DNA of 64,000 bases. Origin: Rheinheimera soli (GTDB taxonomy: Bacteria; Pseudomonadota; Gammaproteobacteria; Enterobacterales; Alteromonadaceae). Location: assembly GCF_021290985.1 (NCBI RefSeq), contig NZ_JAJOYU010000011.1:62001-126000 (forward strand), read 5' to 3'. Positions 57,156 through 64,000 of this stretch are shown in pieces (within the stretch, counting starts at the first letter, position 1; each line of letters starts with the position of its first letter). The notes beneath the pieces were generated by a model. The model did no database searches, was not told where the DNA came from, and saw nothing but the letters and a program-made list of their open reading frames with translations. The translations under genes were made by a program, and so were the position numbers.

Positions 57156-58520
57156 CTAACCCTTGCTAAGCAGGGCCGGATCTAATAACTTTTCTAACTC
57201 TGCTCTGCTGTAACTGGTTTGTTCTACTGCGACATCAATGACAGGCCGTTTTTCTTTGTACGCCTGCTTGGCAATATCTGCTGCTTTTAAATAGCCAATC
57301 AATGGATTCAGCGCAGTCACCAGAATAGGGTTACGCGATAAAGCCTCATCAATCTTGTCTTTTTGCACCGTAAAACCTGCTATGGCCTTTTCACCTAAGG
57401 CAGCGCTTGCAGAACTTAACAGCTCGAGGCTCTGTAAGATGTTATGGGCTATGACGGGCAACATCACATTCAGCTCAAAGTTGCCAGACTGGCCAGCGAC
57501 TGTAATAGTGCTGTCATTGCCTATCACTTGAGCTGCCACCATGGCCACAGCCTCAGGGATCACCGGATTGACCTTGCCCGGCATAATGGAAGAACCAGGT
57601 TGCAAAGCCGGCAGGGCTATTTCGCCTAAACCTGCTAATGGGCCAGAGTTCATCCAACGTAAGTCATTGGCTATTTTCATTAACGCCACAGCCAGCACTT
57701 TGGTCGCACCTGATAAAGCCACAATAGCGTCTTGCGAGCCTAAACTTAAAAAGAAGTTAGAACTGGGTTTGAATTTTAAACCTGTCTGGCTACTTAGCTT
57801 CTTACAAAACAAAGCAGCAAAATCCGGATGGGCATTAATGCCTGTGCCTACAGCTGTGCCGCCCTGAGCCAATGCTAATACCTGCTGCTGTGCAAACTCC
57901 AGTTGCTGCCGGGCATGGGCAATTTGGGCCTGCCAGCCGGATAACACCTGAGCAAAAGTCACTGGCATAGCATCCATCAGATGAGTGCGACCTGTTTTGA
58001 CGATATGCCCAACTTCTTGAGCTTTAGTCGCTATGACAGCTTCCAGCCTGGTCAGCGCCTCAATTAACTGATGGTTGGCAACAGCAGCACTTAAATGAAT
58101 GGCGGTTGGGATCACATCATTGCTGCTTTGACCCAGATTAATATGATCGTTGGGGCTGATAGCAAGGCCTGAACTTTTGCTGGCTAAAGTCGCCAGCACT
58201 TCATTGACGTTCATATTGGTGCTGGTGCCAGAACCCGTCTGAAACAGATCGATAGGGTAGTGCGCCATATCCAGTTCAAGCAGTTGTTGCTCTGCGGCAG
58301 AATTGATAGCAGATGCAATCTGTGGTTCCAGTAACTTCAGCTCAAGATTGGCGGCGGCGGCGGCTTGTTTAACTCGAAGCACGGCTTTAATAAAAGCCGG
58401 AGGCATAGTCAAAGGGCTGATTTGAAAATTATCCAAAGCGCGTTGGGTTTGCGCCTGATACAAGGCCTCTGCAGGCAATTGCACTTCACCCATACTGTCG
58501 CGTTCTGTTCTAAAGCTCAT
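57156..58520 (-). CDS. fumC: Class II fumarate hydratase
   Basis: Iron-independent fumarase of the TCA cycle. The 454-residue protein has the superfamily motifs QTGSGTSTNMNVNEV, GRTHLMDAMPVTF and the catalytic loop GSSIMPGKVNPVIPE. The length and the SMGEVQLPAEALYQAQTQRA opening fit FumC rather than aspartase. It is monocistronic. Confidence 0.95.
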   Translation of the reverse strand: MSFRTERDSMGEVQLPAEALYQAQTQRALDNFQISPLTMPPAFIKAVLRVKQAAAAANLELKLLEPQIASAINSAAEQQLLELDMAHYPIDLFQTGSGTSTNMNVNEVLATLASKSSGLAISPNDHINLGQSSNDVIPTAIHLSAAVANHQLIEALTRLEAVIATKAQEVGHIVKTGRTHLMDAMPVTFAQVLSGWQAQIAHARQQLEFAQQQVLALAQGGTAVGTGINAHPDFAALFCKKLSSQTGLKFKPSSNFFLSLGSQDAIVALSGATKVLAVALMKIANDLRWMNSGPLAGLGEIALPALQPGSSIMPGKVNPVIPEAVAMVAAQVIGNDSTITVAGQSGNFELNVMLPVIAHNILQSLELLSSASAALGEKAIAGFTVQKDKIDEALSRNPILVTALNPLIGYLKAADIAKQAYKEKRPVIDVAVEQTSYSRAELEKLLDPALLSKG

Positions 58521-58635
58521 GACTTTATTCCTGTTTATTTATTGCTCAGTTGGAAATGTTATGGGGGCTTTTCCGTTAAATAGCAATATCTCCGCAGAAT
58601 TGACGCTATAGCCTGATAAAAATCCGTGTTGTAGC

Positions 58636-58664
58636 TTGTTTTAACAGCAAGAAACCCCTAGAAT
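58636..58664 (+). promoter_or_regulatory. Promoter of the rpsF operon
   Basis: TTGTTT (58636-58641), 17 bases, TAGAAT (58659-58664), followed by the GC-rich discriminator ACCGCCCC, typical of growth-rate and stringent control. Confidence 0.65.
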
Positions 58665-58673
58665 ACCGCCCCT

Positions 58674-58717
58674 TCGACCATCCAGAACGTTCCTTGCCTC
58701 TATGCGAGTCTGGTCGA
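58674..58717 (+). promoter_or_regulatory. Leader stem-loop of the rpsF mRNA
   Basis: TCGACCA (58674-58680) pairs with TGGTCGA (58711-58717); a competing inner CCAGA/TCTGG pairing exists. It could belong to the S6:S18 autoregulatory leader known for this operon, but I could not match the exact binding motif. Confidence 0.4.
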
Positions 58718-58752
58718 GCTCACCCGAGGCTAACTAACCGTAAGGAGCTACA

Positions 58753-59130
58753 ATGCGTCATTACGAAATCGTGTTTATGGTTCACCCAGATCAAAGTGAA
58801 CAAGTTCCAGGAATGATCGAGCGTTACACTGGCGCGATCAAAGAAGCTGGTGGTTCAATTCACCGCTTAGAAGACTGGGGCCGTCGTCAATTAGCTTATC
58901 CAATCGAAAAGCTGCACAAAGCTCACTATGTTCTGATGAACGTAGAAGCGCCACAGGCAGTAATTGACGAGCTGGAAACTAACTTCCGCTTCAACGACGC
59001 TGTATTGCGTAACCTGATCATGCGCACTAACACTGCCGTGACTGAGCCATCACCAATGGCCAAGGTACGTGATGAACGTCGTGACCGTGCTCCTCGTGAT
59101 TCAGATGAGCTGGTAGCAAACGACGAGTAA
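58753..59130 (+). CDS. rpsF: 30S ribosomal protein S6
   Basis: A 125-residue S6 with [40 protein letters not shown] and [14 protein letters not shown], plus a charged C-terminal tail. It is the first gene of the rpsF-priB-rpsR-rplI operon. TAAGGAG precedes the ATG. Confidence 0.99.
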   Translation: MRHYEIVFMVHPDQSEQVPGMIERYTGAIKEAGGSIHRLEDWGRRQLAYPIEKLHKAHYVLMNVEAPQAVIDELETNFRFNDAVLRNLIMRTNTAVTEPSPMAKVRDERRDRAPRDSDELVANDE

Positions 59131-59137
59131 TTTGCAG

Positions 59138-59443
59138 ATGGACAATAGCCTGGTTGTGACTGGCACTATATGCCGTCAGGTAGACCACAGCGAAAGTCCG
59201 GCCGGTATTCCTCACAGTTATTTAGTGATTGAGCACCAATCAGTGCAGCAGGAAGCCGGTTTTAACCGTCAGGTTTATGTCAGATTACAAGTGGTCTGTG
59301 CAGGAGCCGGGTTAGCGCAACAAACTCACAATTTGAAACTGGGAAACAAAGTTCGGGTGACAGGTTTTTTAAACCGGCATCAGAGCCGCAGCGGTCAGTC
59401 TAAACTGGTGCTGCATGCCCAACAGATTGAAATATTAAGTTAG
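59138..59443 (+). CDS. priB: Primosomal replication protein N (PriB)
   Basis: Single-stranded-DNA-binding OB-fold protein for replication restart. The ATG at 59138 gives 101 residues, close to E. coli; a TTG two codons earlier is possible. It shows [36 protein letters not shown] and [12 protein letters not shown]. Its presence between rpsF and rpsR is diagnostic for beta/gammaproteobacteria. Confidence 0.95.
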   Translation: MDNSLVVTGTICRQVDHSESPAGIPHSYLVIEHQSVQQEAGFNRQVYVRLQVVCAGAGLAQQTHNLKLGNKVRVTGFLNRHQSRSGQSKLVLHAQQIEILS

Positions 59444-59453
59444 GAGAAGTTTC

Positions 59454-59681
59454 ATGGCTCGTTATTTCCGTCGCCGTAAATTCTGCCGTTTCTCTGCAGA
59501 AGGCGTGATTGAGATCGATTACAAAGATACAGCTACGTTAAAAAATTATGTCACTGAAAGTGGCAAAATTGTCCCAAGCCGTATCACTGGTACCAGCGCT
59601 AAGTATCAACGTCAATTAGCACGCGCTATCAAACGCGCACGCTACCTGGCCTTGTTACCATACAGCGATTCACATAGCTAA
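59454..59681 (+). CDS. rpsR: 30S ribosomal protein S18
   Basis: A 75-residue S18 with [33 protein letters not shown] and [18 protein letters not shown]. The single Cys does not form a zinc motif, so this is the C- (zinc-free) form. AGGAG precedes the ATG. Confidence 0.99.
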   Translation: MARYFRRRKFCRFSAEGVIEIDYKDTATLKNYVTESGKIVPSRITGTSAKYQRQLARAIKRARYLALLPYSDSHS

Positions 59682-59719
59682 CAGCGACTGGTTAAACCGT
59701 ATACAGAGAGGGTATTACA

Positions 59720-60172
59720 ATGGAAATTATTCTGTTGGACAAAGTTGCTAACCTTGGTGGTTTAGGCGACAACGTAACTGTTAAATCTGGTTATGCTCGT
59801 AACTTCTTATTCCCACAGGGAAAAGCAGTTCCAGCGACCAAAGCTAACATCGAAAAATTTGAACAGCGTCGTGCTGAGTTAGAAGCCAAACTGGCTGAAA
59901 CTTTAGCAACTTCTCAAGCTCGTGCTGAGAAAATCGCTGCTCTGGCTGAAGTGACTTTAGCTTCTAAAGCTGGTGACGAAGGCAAATTGTTCGGTTCAGT
60001 TGGTACACGCGATATCGCTGATGCTATCACTGCTGCAGGTGTTGCAGTAACGAAAGCTGAAGTGAAGTTACCTAACGGTACTATCCGTGAAACTGGCGAA
60101 TTCAACATTGCGCTGCAGTTACACGCAGAAGTAACAGCTACTATCAAAGTAGTAGTGGTTGCTGAGGCTTAA
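59720..60172 (+). CDS. rplI: 50S ribosomal protein L9
   Basis: A 150-residue L9 with the N-terminal domain [33 protein letters not shown], a long connecting helix (about 40-75) and the C-terminal domain with [15 protein letters not shown]. It ends the ribosomal operon, followed by a perfect palindrome. Confidence 0.99.
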   Translation: MEIILLDKVANLGGLGDNVTVKSGYARNFLFPQGKAVPATKANIEKFEQRRAELEAKLAETLATSQARAEKIAALAEVTLASKAGDEGKLFGSVGTRDIADAITAAGVAVTKAEVKLPNGTIRETGEFNIALQLHAEVTATIKVVVVAEA

Positions 60173-60180
60173 TAAGCCTT

Positions 60181-60206
60181 TTGGGCACACAAATTTGTGT
60201 GCCCAA
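60181..60206 (+). terminator. Perfect palindrome after rplI, probable terminator
   Basis: TTGGGCACACAAA and its exact complement, 26 bases without mismatch; the downstream sequence has few T, so it may act as an mRNA-stabilising 3' hairpin as much as a terminator. Confidence 0.6.
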
Positions 60207-60352
60207 TTCTTCCCCCGCTTTGCCTTCGTTTTACGTTAAAAAAATTCCGCTTTACTGATTTTTCCAAACCGTCATACATGCTTTAATGGTAGGCTATCGC
60301 TCCCTGGCAGGTGCTATCAGCCTGTGATCTAATTTCTAGAACTTCTGGTGTT

Positions 60353-61744
60353 ATGGACAATAAGCAAAGAGATAAACAAGTCGCTGCGGTAAAAATGCCG
60401 CCACATTCCATTGAAGCCGAGCAATCCGTCTTAGGCGGCTTAATGCTGGACAATGATGCCTGGGACAAGGTCTCAGAAAAAGTGGTAGAGCAGGACTTCT
60501 ATTTACGTTCACACCGTTTTATTTTTTCTGCCATGTCGCGGGTGGCTGAAGCCAACCAGCCTATCGACTTAATTACAGTGTCTGAAACCTTAGAGCGTAG
60601 TCAGCAATTAGCCGACGTTGGTGGTTTTGCTTATCTGGGCGAAATTGCCAAAAACACTCCAAGTGCGGCCAATATTCTGGCGTATGCCGACATAGTGCGT
60701 GAACGCGCTGTGGTACGGGATATGATTTCAGTGGCGCACGACATTGCTGATGCAGGTTACGACCCGCAAGGTCGTAACAGTGCTGAACTACTCGATTTCG
60801 CTGAGACCAAAGTCTTTAAAATTGCTGAGCAGCGTGCTAATTCCAATGAAGGCCCTGAACCTATCAACAGCATTTTGTCGAAAACCATAGATAAAATTGA
60901 CGAGCTGTTCCGTAACCCAAGTGCCGGTGGTTTAACTGGTGTATCCACGGGTTATATGGATCTGGATAAAATGACCAACGGTATGCAGCCGTCGGATCTA
61001 ATCATAGTGGCGGCTCGTCCTTCTATGGGTAAAACCACTTTTGCGATGAACCTGTGTGAACACGCCGCTATTACCAGCGACAAGCCCGTGCTTATTTTCA
61101 GTTTAGAGATGCCGTCCGAACAAATTATGATGAGGATGCTGGCGTCGTTAGGCCGTATTGATCAAACCAAAGTGCGGACAGGCCAGCTAGACGACGAAGA
61201 TTGGGCGCGTTTATCTTCTGCCATCGAATTGCTGAACAGCAAAGGCAAAATGTATATCGATGATGCTTCGGGTTTAACACCGACTGAAGTCCGCTCCCGT
61301 GCCCGTCGTGTGGCGCGTGAGCATGGTGGCCTGAGTATGATCATGGTCGACTACCTGCAGCTGATGACAGTGCCTGGCTTATCGGAAAACCGTACTTTAG
61401 AAATCGCCGAAATTTCGCGTTCACTGAAAGCCTTAGCCAAAGAGTTAAAAGTGCCAGTGGTAGCCTTATCGCAGCTAAACCGGAGTTTGGAACAACGGGC
61501 CGACAAGCGTCCGGTGAACTCCGACTTAAGGGAATCCGGTTCTATCGAGCAGGATGCTGACTTAATTATGTTTATCTACCGGGATGAGGTGTATCACGAC
61601 GACAGCCCGGATAAAGGTACGGCCGAAGTCATCATAGGTAAACAGCGTAACGGCCCTATAGGGCGTATTCGTCTGACCTTCCATGGCCGGTATTCACGTT
61701 TTGATAATTACGCTGGTACTGCCCGTTTTGAGGACGAGTATTAA
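60353..61744 (+). CDS. dnaB: Replicative DNA helicase DnaB
   Basis: Hexameric 5'-3' helicase. From the ATG at 60353 it has 463 residues: an N-terminal primase-binding domain (about 20-125, PPHSIEAEQSVLGGLMLDND), a linker, and a RecA-like domain with Walker A RPSMGKTTFA, LFSLEMPSEQ, Walker B IMVDYLQLM and the C-terminal SDLRESGSIEQDADL. No intein is seen. It overlaps alr by one base (TAATG). Confidence 0.98.
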   Translation: MDNKQRDKQVAAVKMPPHSIEAEQSVLGGLMLDNDAWDKVSEKVVEQDFYLRSHRFIFSAMSRVAEANQPIDLITVSETLERSQQLADVGGFAYLGEIAKNTPSAANILAYADIVRERAVVRDMISVAHDIADAGYDPQGRNSAELLDFAETKVFKIAEQRANSNEGPEPINSILSKTIDKIDELFRNPSAGGLTGVSTGYMDLDKMTNGMQPSDLIIVAARPSMGKTTFAMNLCEHAAITSDKPVLIFSLEMPSEQIMMRMLASLGRIDQTKVRTGQLDDEDWARLSSAIELLNSKGKMYIDDASGLTPTEVRSRARRVAREHGGLSMIMVDYLQLMTVPGLSENRTLEIAEISRSLKALAKELKVPVVALSQLNRSLEQRADKRPVNSDLRESGSIEQDADLIMFIYRDEVYHDDSPDKGTAEVIIGKQRNGPIGRIRLTFHGRYSRFDNYAGTARFEDEY

Positions 61745-62829
61745 TGAGTCGTCGTCCACAGGCCCGCATTGATTTAGCGGCCTTATTGCATAATTTACAA
61801 CAAGTGCGTGCTGCAGCTCCCAACAGCAAAGTGCTGGCGGTATTAAAAGCCAATGCATACGGCCATGGTTTACTGAAAGTAGCTGAGCAACTCAAAGACG
61901 CCAGTGCTTTTGGTGTCGCACGTATAGATGAAGCCCTCATGCTGCGCGCTGGTGGCATAGTCAAACCTATAGTGCTACTGGAAGGTTTTTTCCATGCTGA
62001 CGAATTACCACAGGTGGTCGCCAGTAACTTACAAGTCGTACTGCATCATACAAGTCAGGTTGAGGCATTAGTGGCCGCAGAGCTTGATTCACCTGTGCAT
62101 GTCTGGTTGAAAATGGATAGCGGTATGCACCGTTTAGGTCTATTGCCACAAGAGTTTCTGCAGGCCTATCAGCAGTTGTGTCAAAGTGCTAATGTGATCC
62201 AGCCGATGCGTTTGATGACTCATTTTGCCAGTGCTGATGAACTGACGGTTGATAGCACCCAACAGCAGATCGATCTCTTTATGAAAACGGTTGAAGGTTT
62301 GGCAGGCGAGCTTTGCCTGGCCAATTCTGCTGGCACTTTGGTCTGGCCACAAAGCCACGGTCACTGGATCCGTCCTGGTTTAGCTTTATACGGTGTTTCG
62401 CCGATAGAGCATGGTAGAGCAGAGCAACATCAGCTAAAAGCCGTGATGAGCTTTAGTAGCAGCGTCATTGCTGTGCGTGACGTGAAGCAAGGAGATAAAA
62501 TTGGTTATGGCGGTACCTGGACTGCACCAGCCGATACCCGCTTAGCTGTGGTCGCTGTGGGTTATGGTGATGGTTATCCAAGAGCGGCCAGCAATGGCTG
62601 TCCTGTACTGATTAAAGGCCAACGTTATCCAATAGTGGGTCGTGTCTCTATGGATATGACCACTGTGGATATTGGCAAGGCTGACGTGCAGATTGGTGAT
62701 GAAGTGCTGTTATGGGGGGCTAATTTGCCGGTCGAAGAAATTGCAGAGCAGGTGCAGACTATTCCTTACGAGTTACTATGTAATATCACCAGCAGGGTCG
62801 AATTCCGCTATCTGAATGCAGAATCCTAA
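61744..62829 (+). CDS. alr: Alanine racemase
   Basis: PLP enzyme making D-alanine for peptidoglycan. The 361-residue protein has the PLP lysine in VLKANAYGHG (Lys35), KMDSGMHRLG, the IGYGGTW tyrosine loop region and VGRVSMDMTTVDI. The start is coupled to dnaB. A strong terminator follows. Confidence 0.97.
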   Translation: MSRRPQARIDLAALLHNLQQVRAAAPNSKVLAVLKANAYGHGLLKVAEQLKDASAFGVARIDEALMLRAGGIVKPIVLLEGFFHADELPQVVASNLQVVLHHTSQVEALVAAELDSPVHVWLKMDSGMHRLGLLPQEFLQAYQQLCQSANVIQPMRLMTHFASADELTVDSTQQQIDLFMKTVEGLAGELCLANSAGTLVWPQSHGHWIRPGLALYGVSPIEHGRAEQHQLKAVMSFSSSVIAVRDVKQGDKIGYGGTWTAPADTRLAVVAVGYGDGYPRAASNGCPVLIKGQRYPIVGRVSMDMTTVDIGKADVQIGDEVLLWGANLPVEEIAEQVQTIPYELLCNITSRVEFRYLNAES

Positions 62830-62834
62830 ATAGC

Positions 62835-62861
62835 AAAAAGCCGACTTCAGTCGGCTTTTTT
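62835..62861. terminator. Bidirectional terminator between alr and cheX
   Basis: AAAAAGCCGAC, loop ttca, GTCGGCTTTTTT, with A and T runs on both flanks. Confidence 0.92.
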
Positions 62862-62877
62862 GTCGGTGCAGATCAGC

Positions 62878-63342
62878 TTATTCGTCGAAGCTGACTTCAA
62901 TAAATACTTTGCCAAAATCTGAATCAAATGGCATCAGAATTTTCGCACCAGTGGTTTTATGAGTGATGGTGTGGCCTTTACCAGATACGACAACAGGCGT
63001 TGCCATACTGAATTCGTGGCCTTTTTCACCGAGAATACGTTTTGCGCCACCAGTCACCATGTTGGTGATTTCGCCAACCATATCGGTGACGTCTTCATTA
63101 ATTTTGTCAGGTTTTTCGCCTAACATTCTGGACATGATTTCCAGCGCTAAAGATTCTTCAAAAGTGACTGAGAACGACCCTTTTGTAGTTGGGCCTATCA
63201 TACCAATCAAACCTGATACTTCACCGCGAGCCTGTTCGTCTTTCTTTAATCGTGGCTGTCCTGGCACAATTGTCGTATTGGCCATGGTACCTAACACATT
63301 GACTAACGAAGAGAGAAACGGATTTACATACTCAACATTCAT
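62878..63342 (-). CDS. cheX: CheX-type chemotaxis protein (CheY-P phosphatase family)
   Basis: A 154-residue soluble protein of the CheC/CheX/FliY fold. The catalytic-type helix reads DMVGEITNMVTGGAKRILG (ExxN). One such helix matches CheX rather than CheC. It would dephosphorylate a CheY-like regulator. It is monocistronic. The 178-base stretch between it and zur holds no gene. Confidence 0.88.
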   Translation of the reverse strand: MNVEYVNPFLSSLVNVLGTMANTTIVPGQPRLKKDEQARGEVSGLIGMIGPTTKGSFSVTFEESLALEIMSRMLGEKPDKINEDVTDMVGEITNMVTGGAKRILGEKGHEFSMATPVVVSGKGHTITHKTTGAKILMPFDSDFGKVFIEVSFDE

Positions 63343-63520
63343 TTAATTAGCCTGTTCGGAGTCTGGACCTGATTGCATTGCCAACCTCAAGGTTAGGTGG
63401 CTATACGATATAACACAAGTCTAGCTTATTGTTTTGGTATGAATTTTTCTAAAATATTTACAATTTTATTCGGTTCTGCTCACTAAAATAGCCATTGAAC
63501 CATCAAGGCGTCAAGCGTAT

Positions 63521-63970
63521 TCAGTCATTTGCCGCTTTTTTAAGGCAGCTTTGGCAGCTTCCATGAGCTTCTACAGTTTGTCTTTGAATTAAAAAGCCTT
63601 TTTCAGAGGCTAATGCGACAAACTCTTGCTGTAATGGGGACGAATGTAACTCCTCCACATGACCACACTGATCACAGATTAACAGCTGTGCCGGATGATG
63701 CTGTTCAAAGTGATGACAGAGTAAAAACGCGTTGGTTGATTCAATTTTATGAATAAACCCCTGTTCTGTCAGAAAATCCAAAGCACGGTAAATAGTGGCA
63801 GGTTTAGCTGCGGGTTCACTGGCTTTTAATTGTTCGAGTAATTCATAGGCACCTATGCCGCCATGAGTTTCTGCCAACAAACGGAATACTTTTTCACGAA
63901 TACTGGTAAAGCGTGCACCATTAACGTCACAAATATGGCGGGCCCTGGTGACCAAAGATTCAATCGACAT
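63521..63970 (-). CDS. zur: Zinc uptake regulator Zur (Fur family)
   Basis: Zn(II)-dependent repressor. From the ATG at 63968-63970 it has 149 residues; a GTG four codons upstream is less likely. The winged helix (TSIREKVFRLLAE, KPATIYRALDFLTEQGFIHK) is followed by a dimerisation domain with two CxxC pairs (CDQC and CQSC) and a HHFEQHHP cluster, typical of Zur. The Zur-like half-site upstream of the MerC-like gene in this window may be one of its targets. Confidence 0.92.
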   Translation of the reverse strand: MSIESLVTRARHICDVNGARFTSIREKVFRLLAETHGGIGAYELLEQLKASEPAAKPATIYRALDFLTEQGFIHKIESTNAFLLCHHFEQHHPAQLLICDQCGHVEELHSSPLQQEFVALASEKGFLIQRQTVEAHGSCQSCLKKAAND

Positions 63971-64000
63971 AACGCAGCTCACTCCGGTAGCAATGGCGGC

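Overview
The window reads as a chromosomal segment of a marine or freshwater gammaproteobacterium of the Rheinheimera/Alishewanella type (Alteromonadales/Chromatiales borderland). This is inferred from the proteins and from synteny; no database search was run. Gene order repeatedly matches the Escherichia coli backbone (ftsYEX-rpoH; yibQ-envC-gpmI-yibN-grxC-secB-gpsA; trmL-fieF-cpx; ntrC-ntrB-glnA-typA; psd-rsgA-orn-tRNA-Gly-queG; tsaE-amiB-mutL-miaA-hfq-hflXKC-purA-rnr-rlmB; rpsF-priB-rpsR-rplI-dnaB-alr). MotX points to a sodium-driven polar flagellum.

Layout. 1-1151: the 3' part of a foreign-looking OLD-like ATPase/TOPRIM gene, probably the edge of a defence or mobile island. 1333-7180: rsmD divergent from ftsY-ftsE-ftsX, an EAL-HDOD signalling protein, and rpoH, preceded by a perfect CIRCE (HrcA) operator. 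7241-13387: envelope, glycolysis, redox and secretion genes. 13388-13808: a repeat-rich intergenic patch where E. coli has cysE, followed by a large GGDEF/EAL sensor. 17786-22952: trmL, fieF, pldB and the Cpx envelope-stress system with a CpxR box. 23107-26661: accessory genes, including a frameshifted LysR regulator beside an M24 peptidase and an unknown lipoprotein. 26743-33655: the nitrogen regulon (ntrC, ntrB, a DUF4124 gene, glnA) with NtrC sites and a sigma-54 promoter, then typA.

33966-38432: small unknown genes, a MerC-like membrane protein, ugpQ, psd and rsgA. 38562-41553: orn, two intact tRNA-Gly genes plus a decayed third copy, and queG. 41757-57114: the long tsaE to rlmB backbone, with a PLP-dependent enzyme between hflC and yjeT and with motX before rnr. 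57156-63970: fumC, the S6/S18/L9 ribosomal operon, dnaB-alr, cheX and zur.

Most of the window is ordinary housekeeping. The best leads are regulatory or structural: the CIRCE element on rpoH, the truncated OLD-like gene at the left edge, the hairpin/repeat mosaic after gpsA, the eroded third tRNA-Gly, the NtrC site architecture, and a Zur-like half-site before the MerC-like gene. I did not find a clearly new multi-gene system inside the window; if one exists, the left edge is the place to extend.
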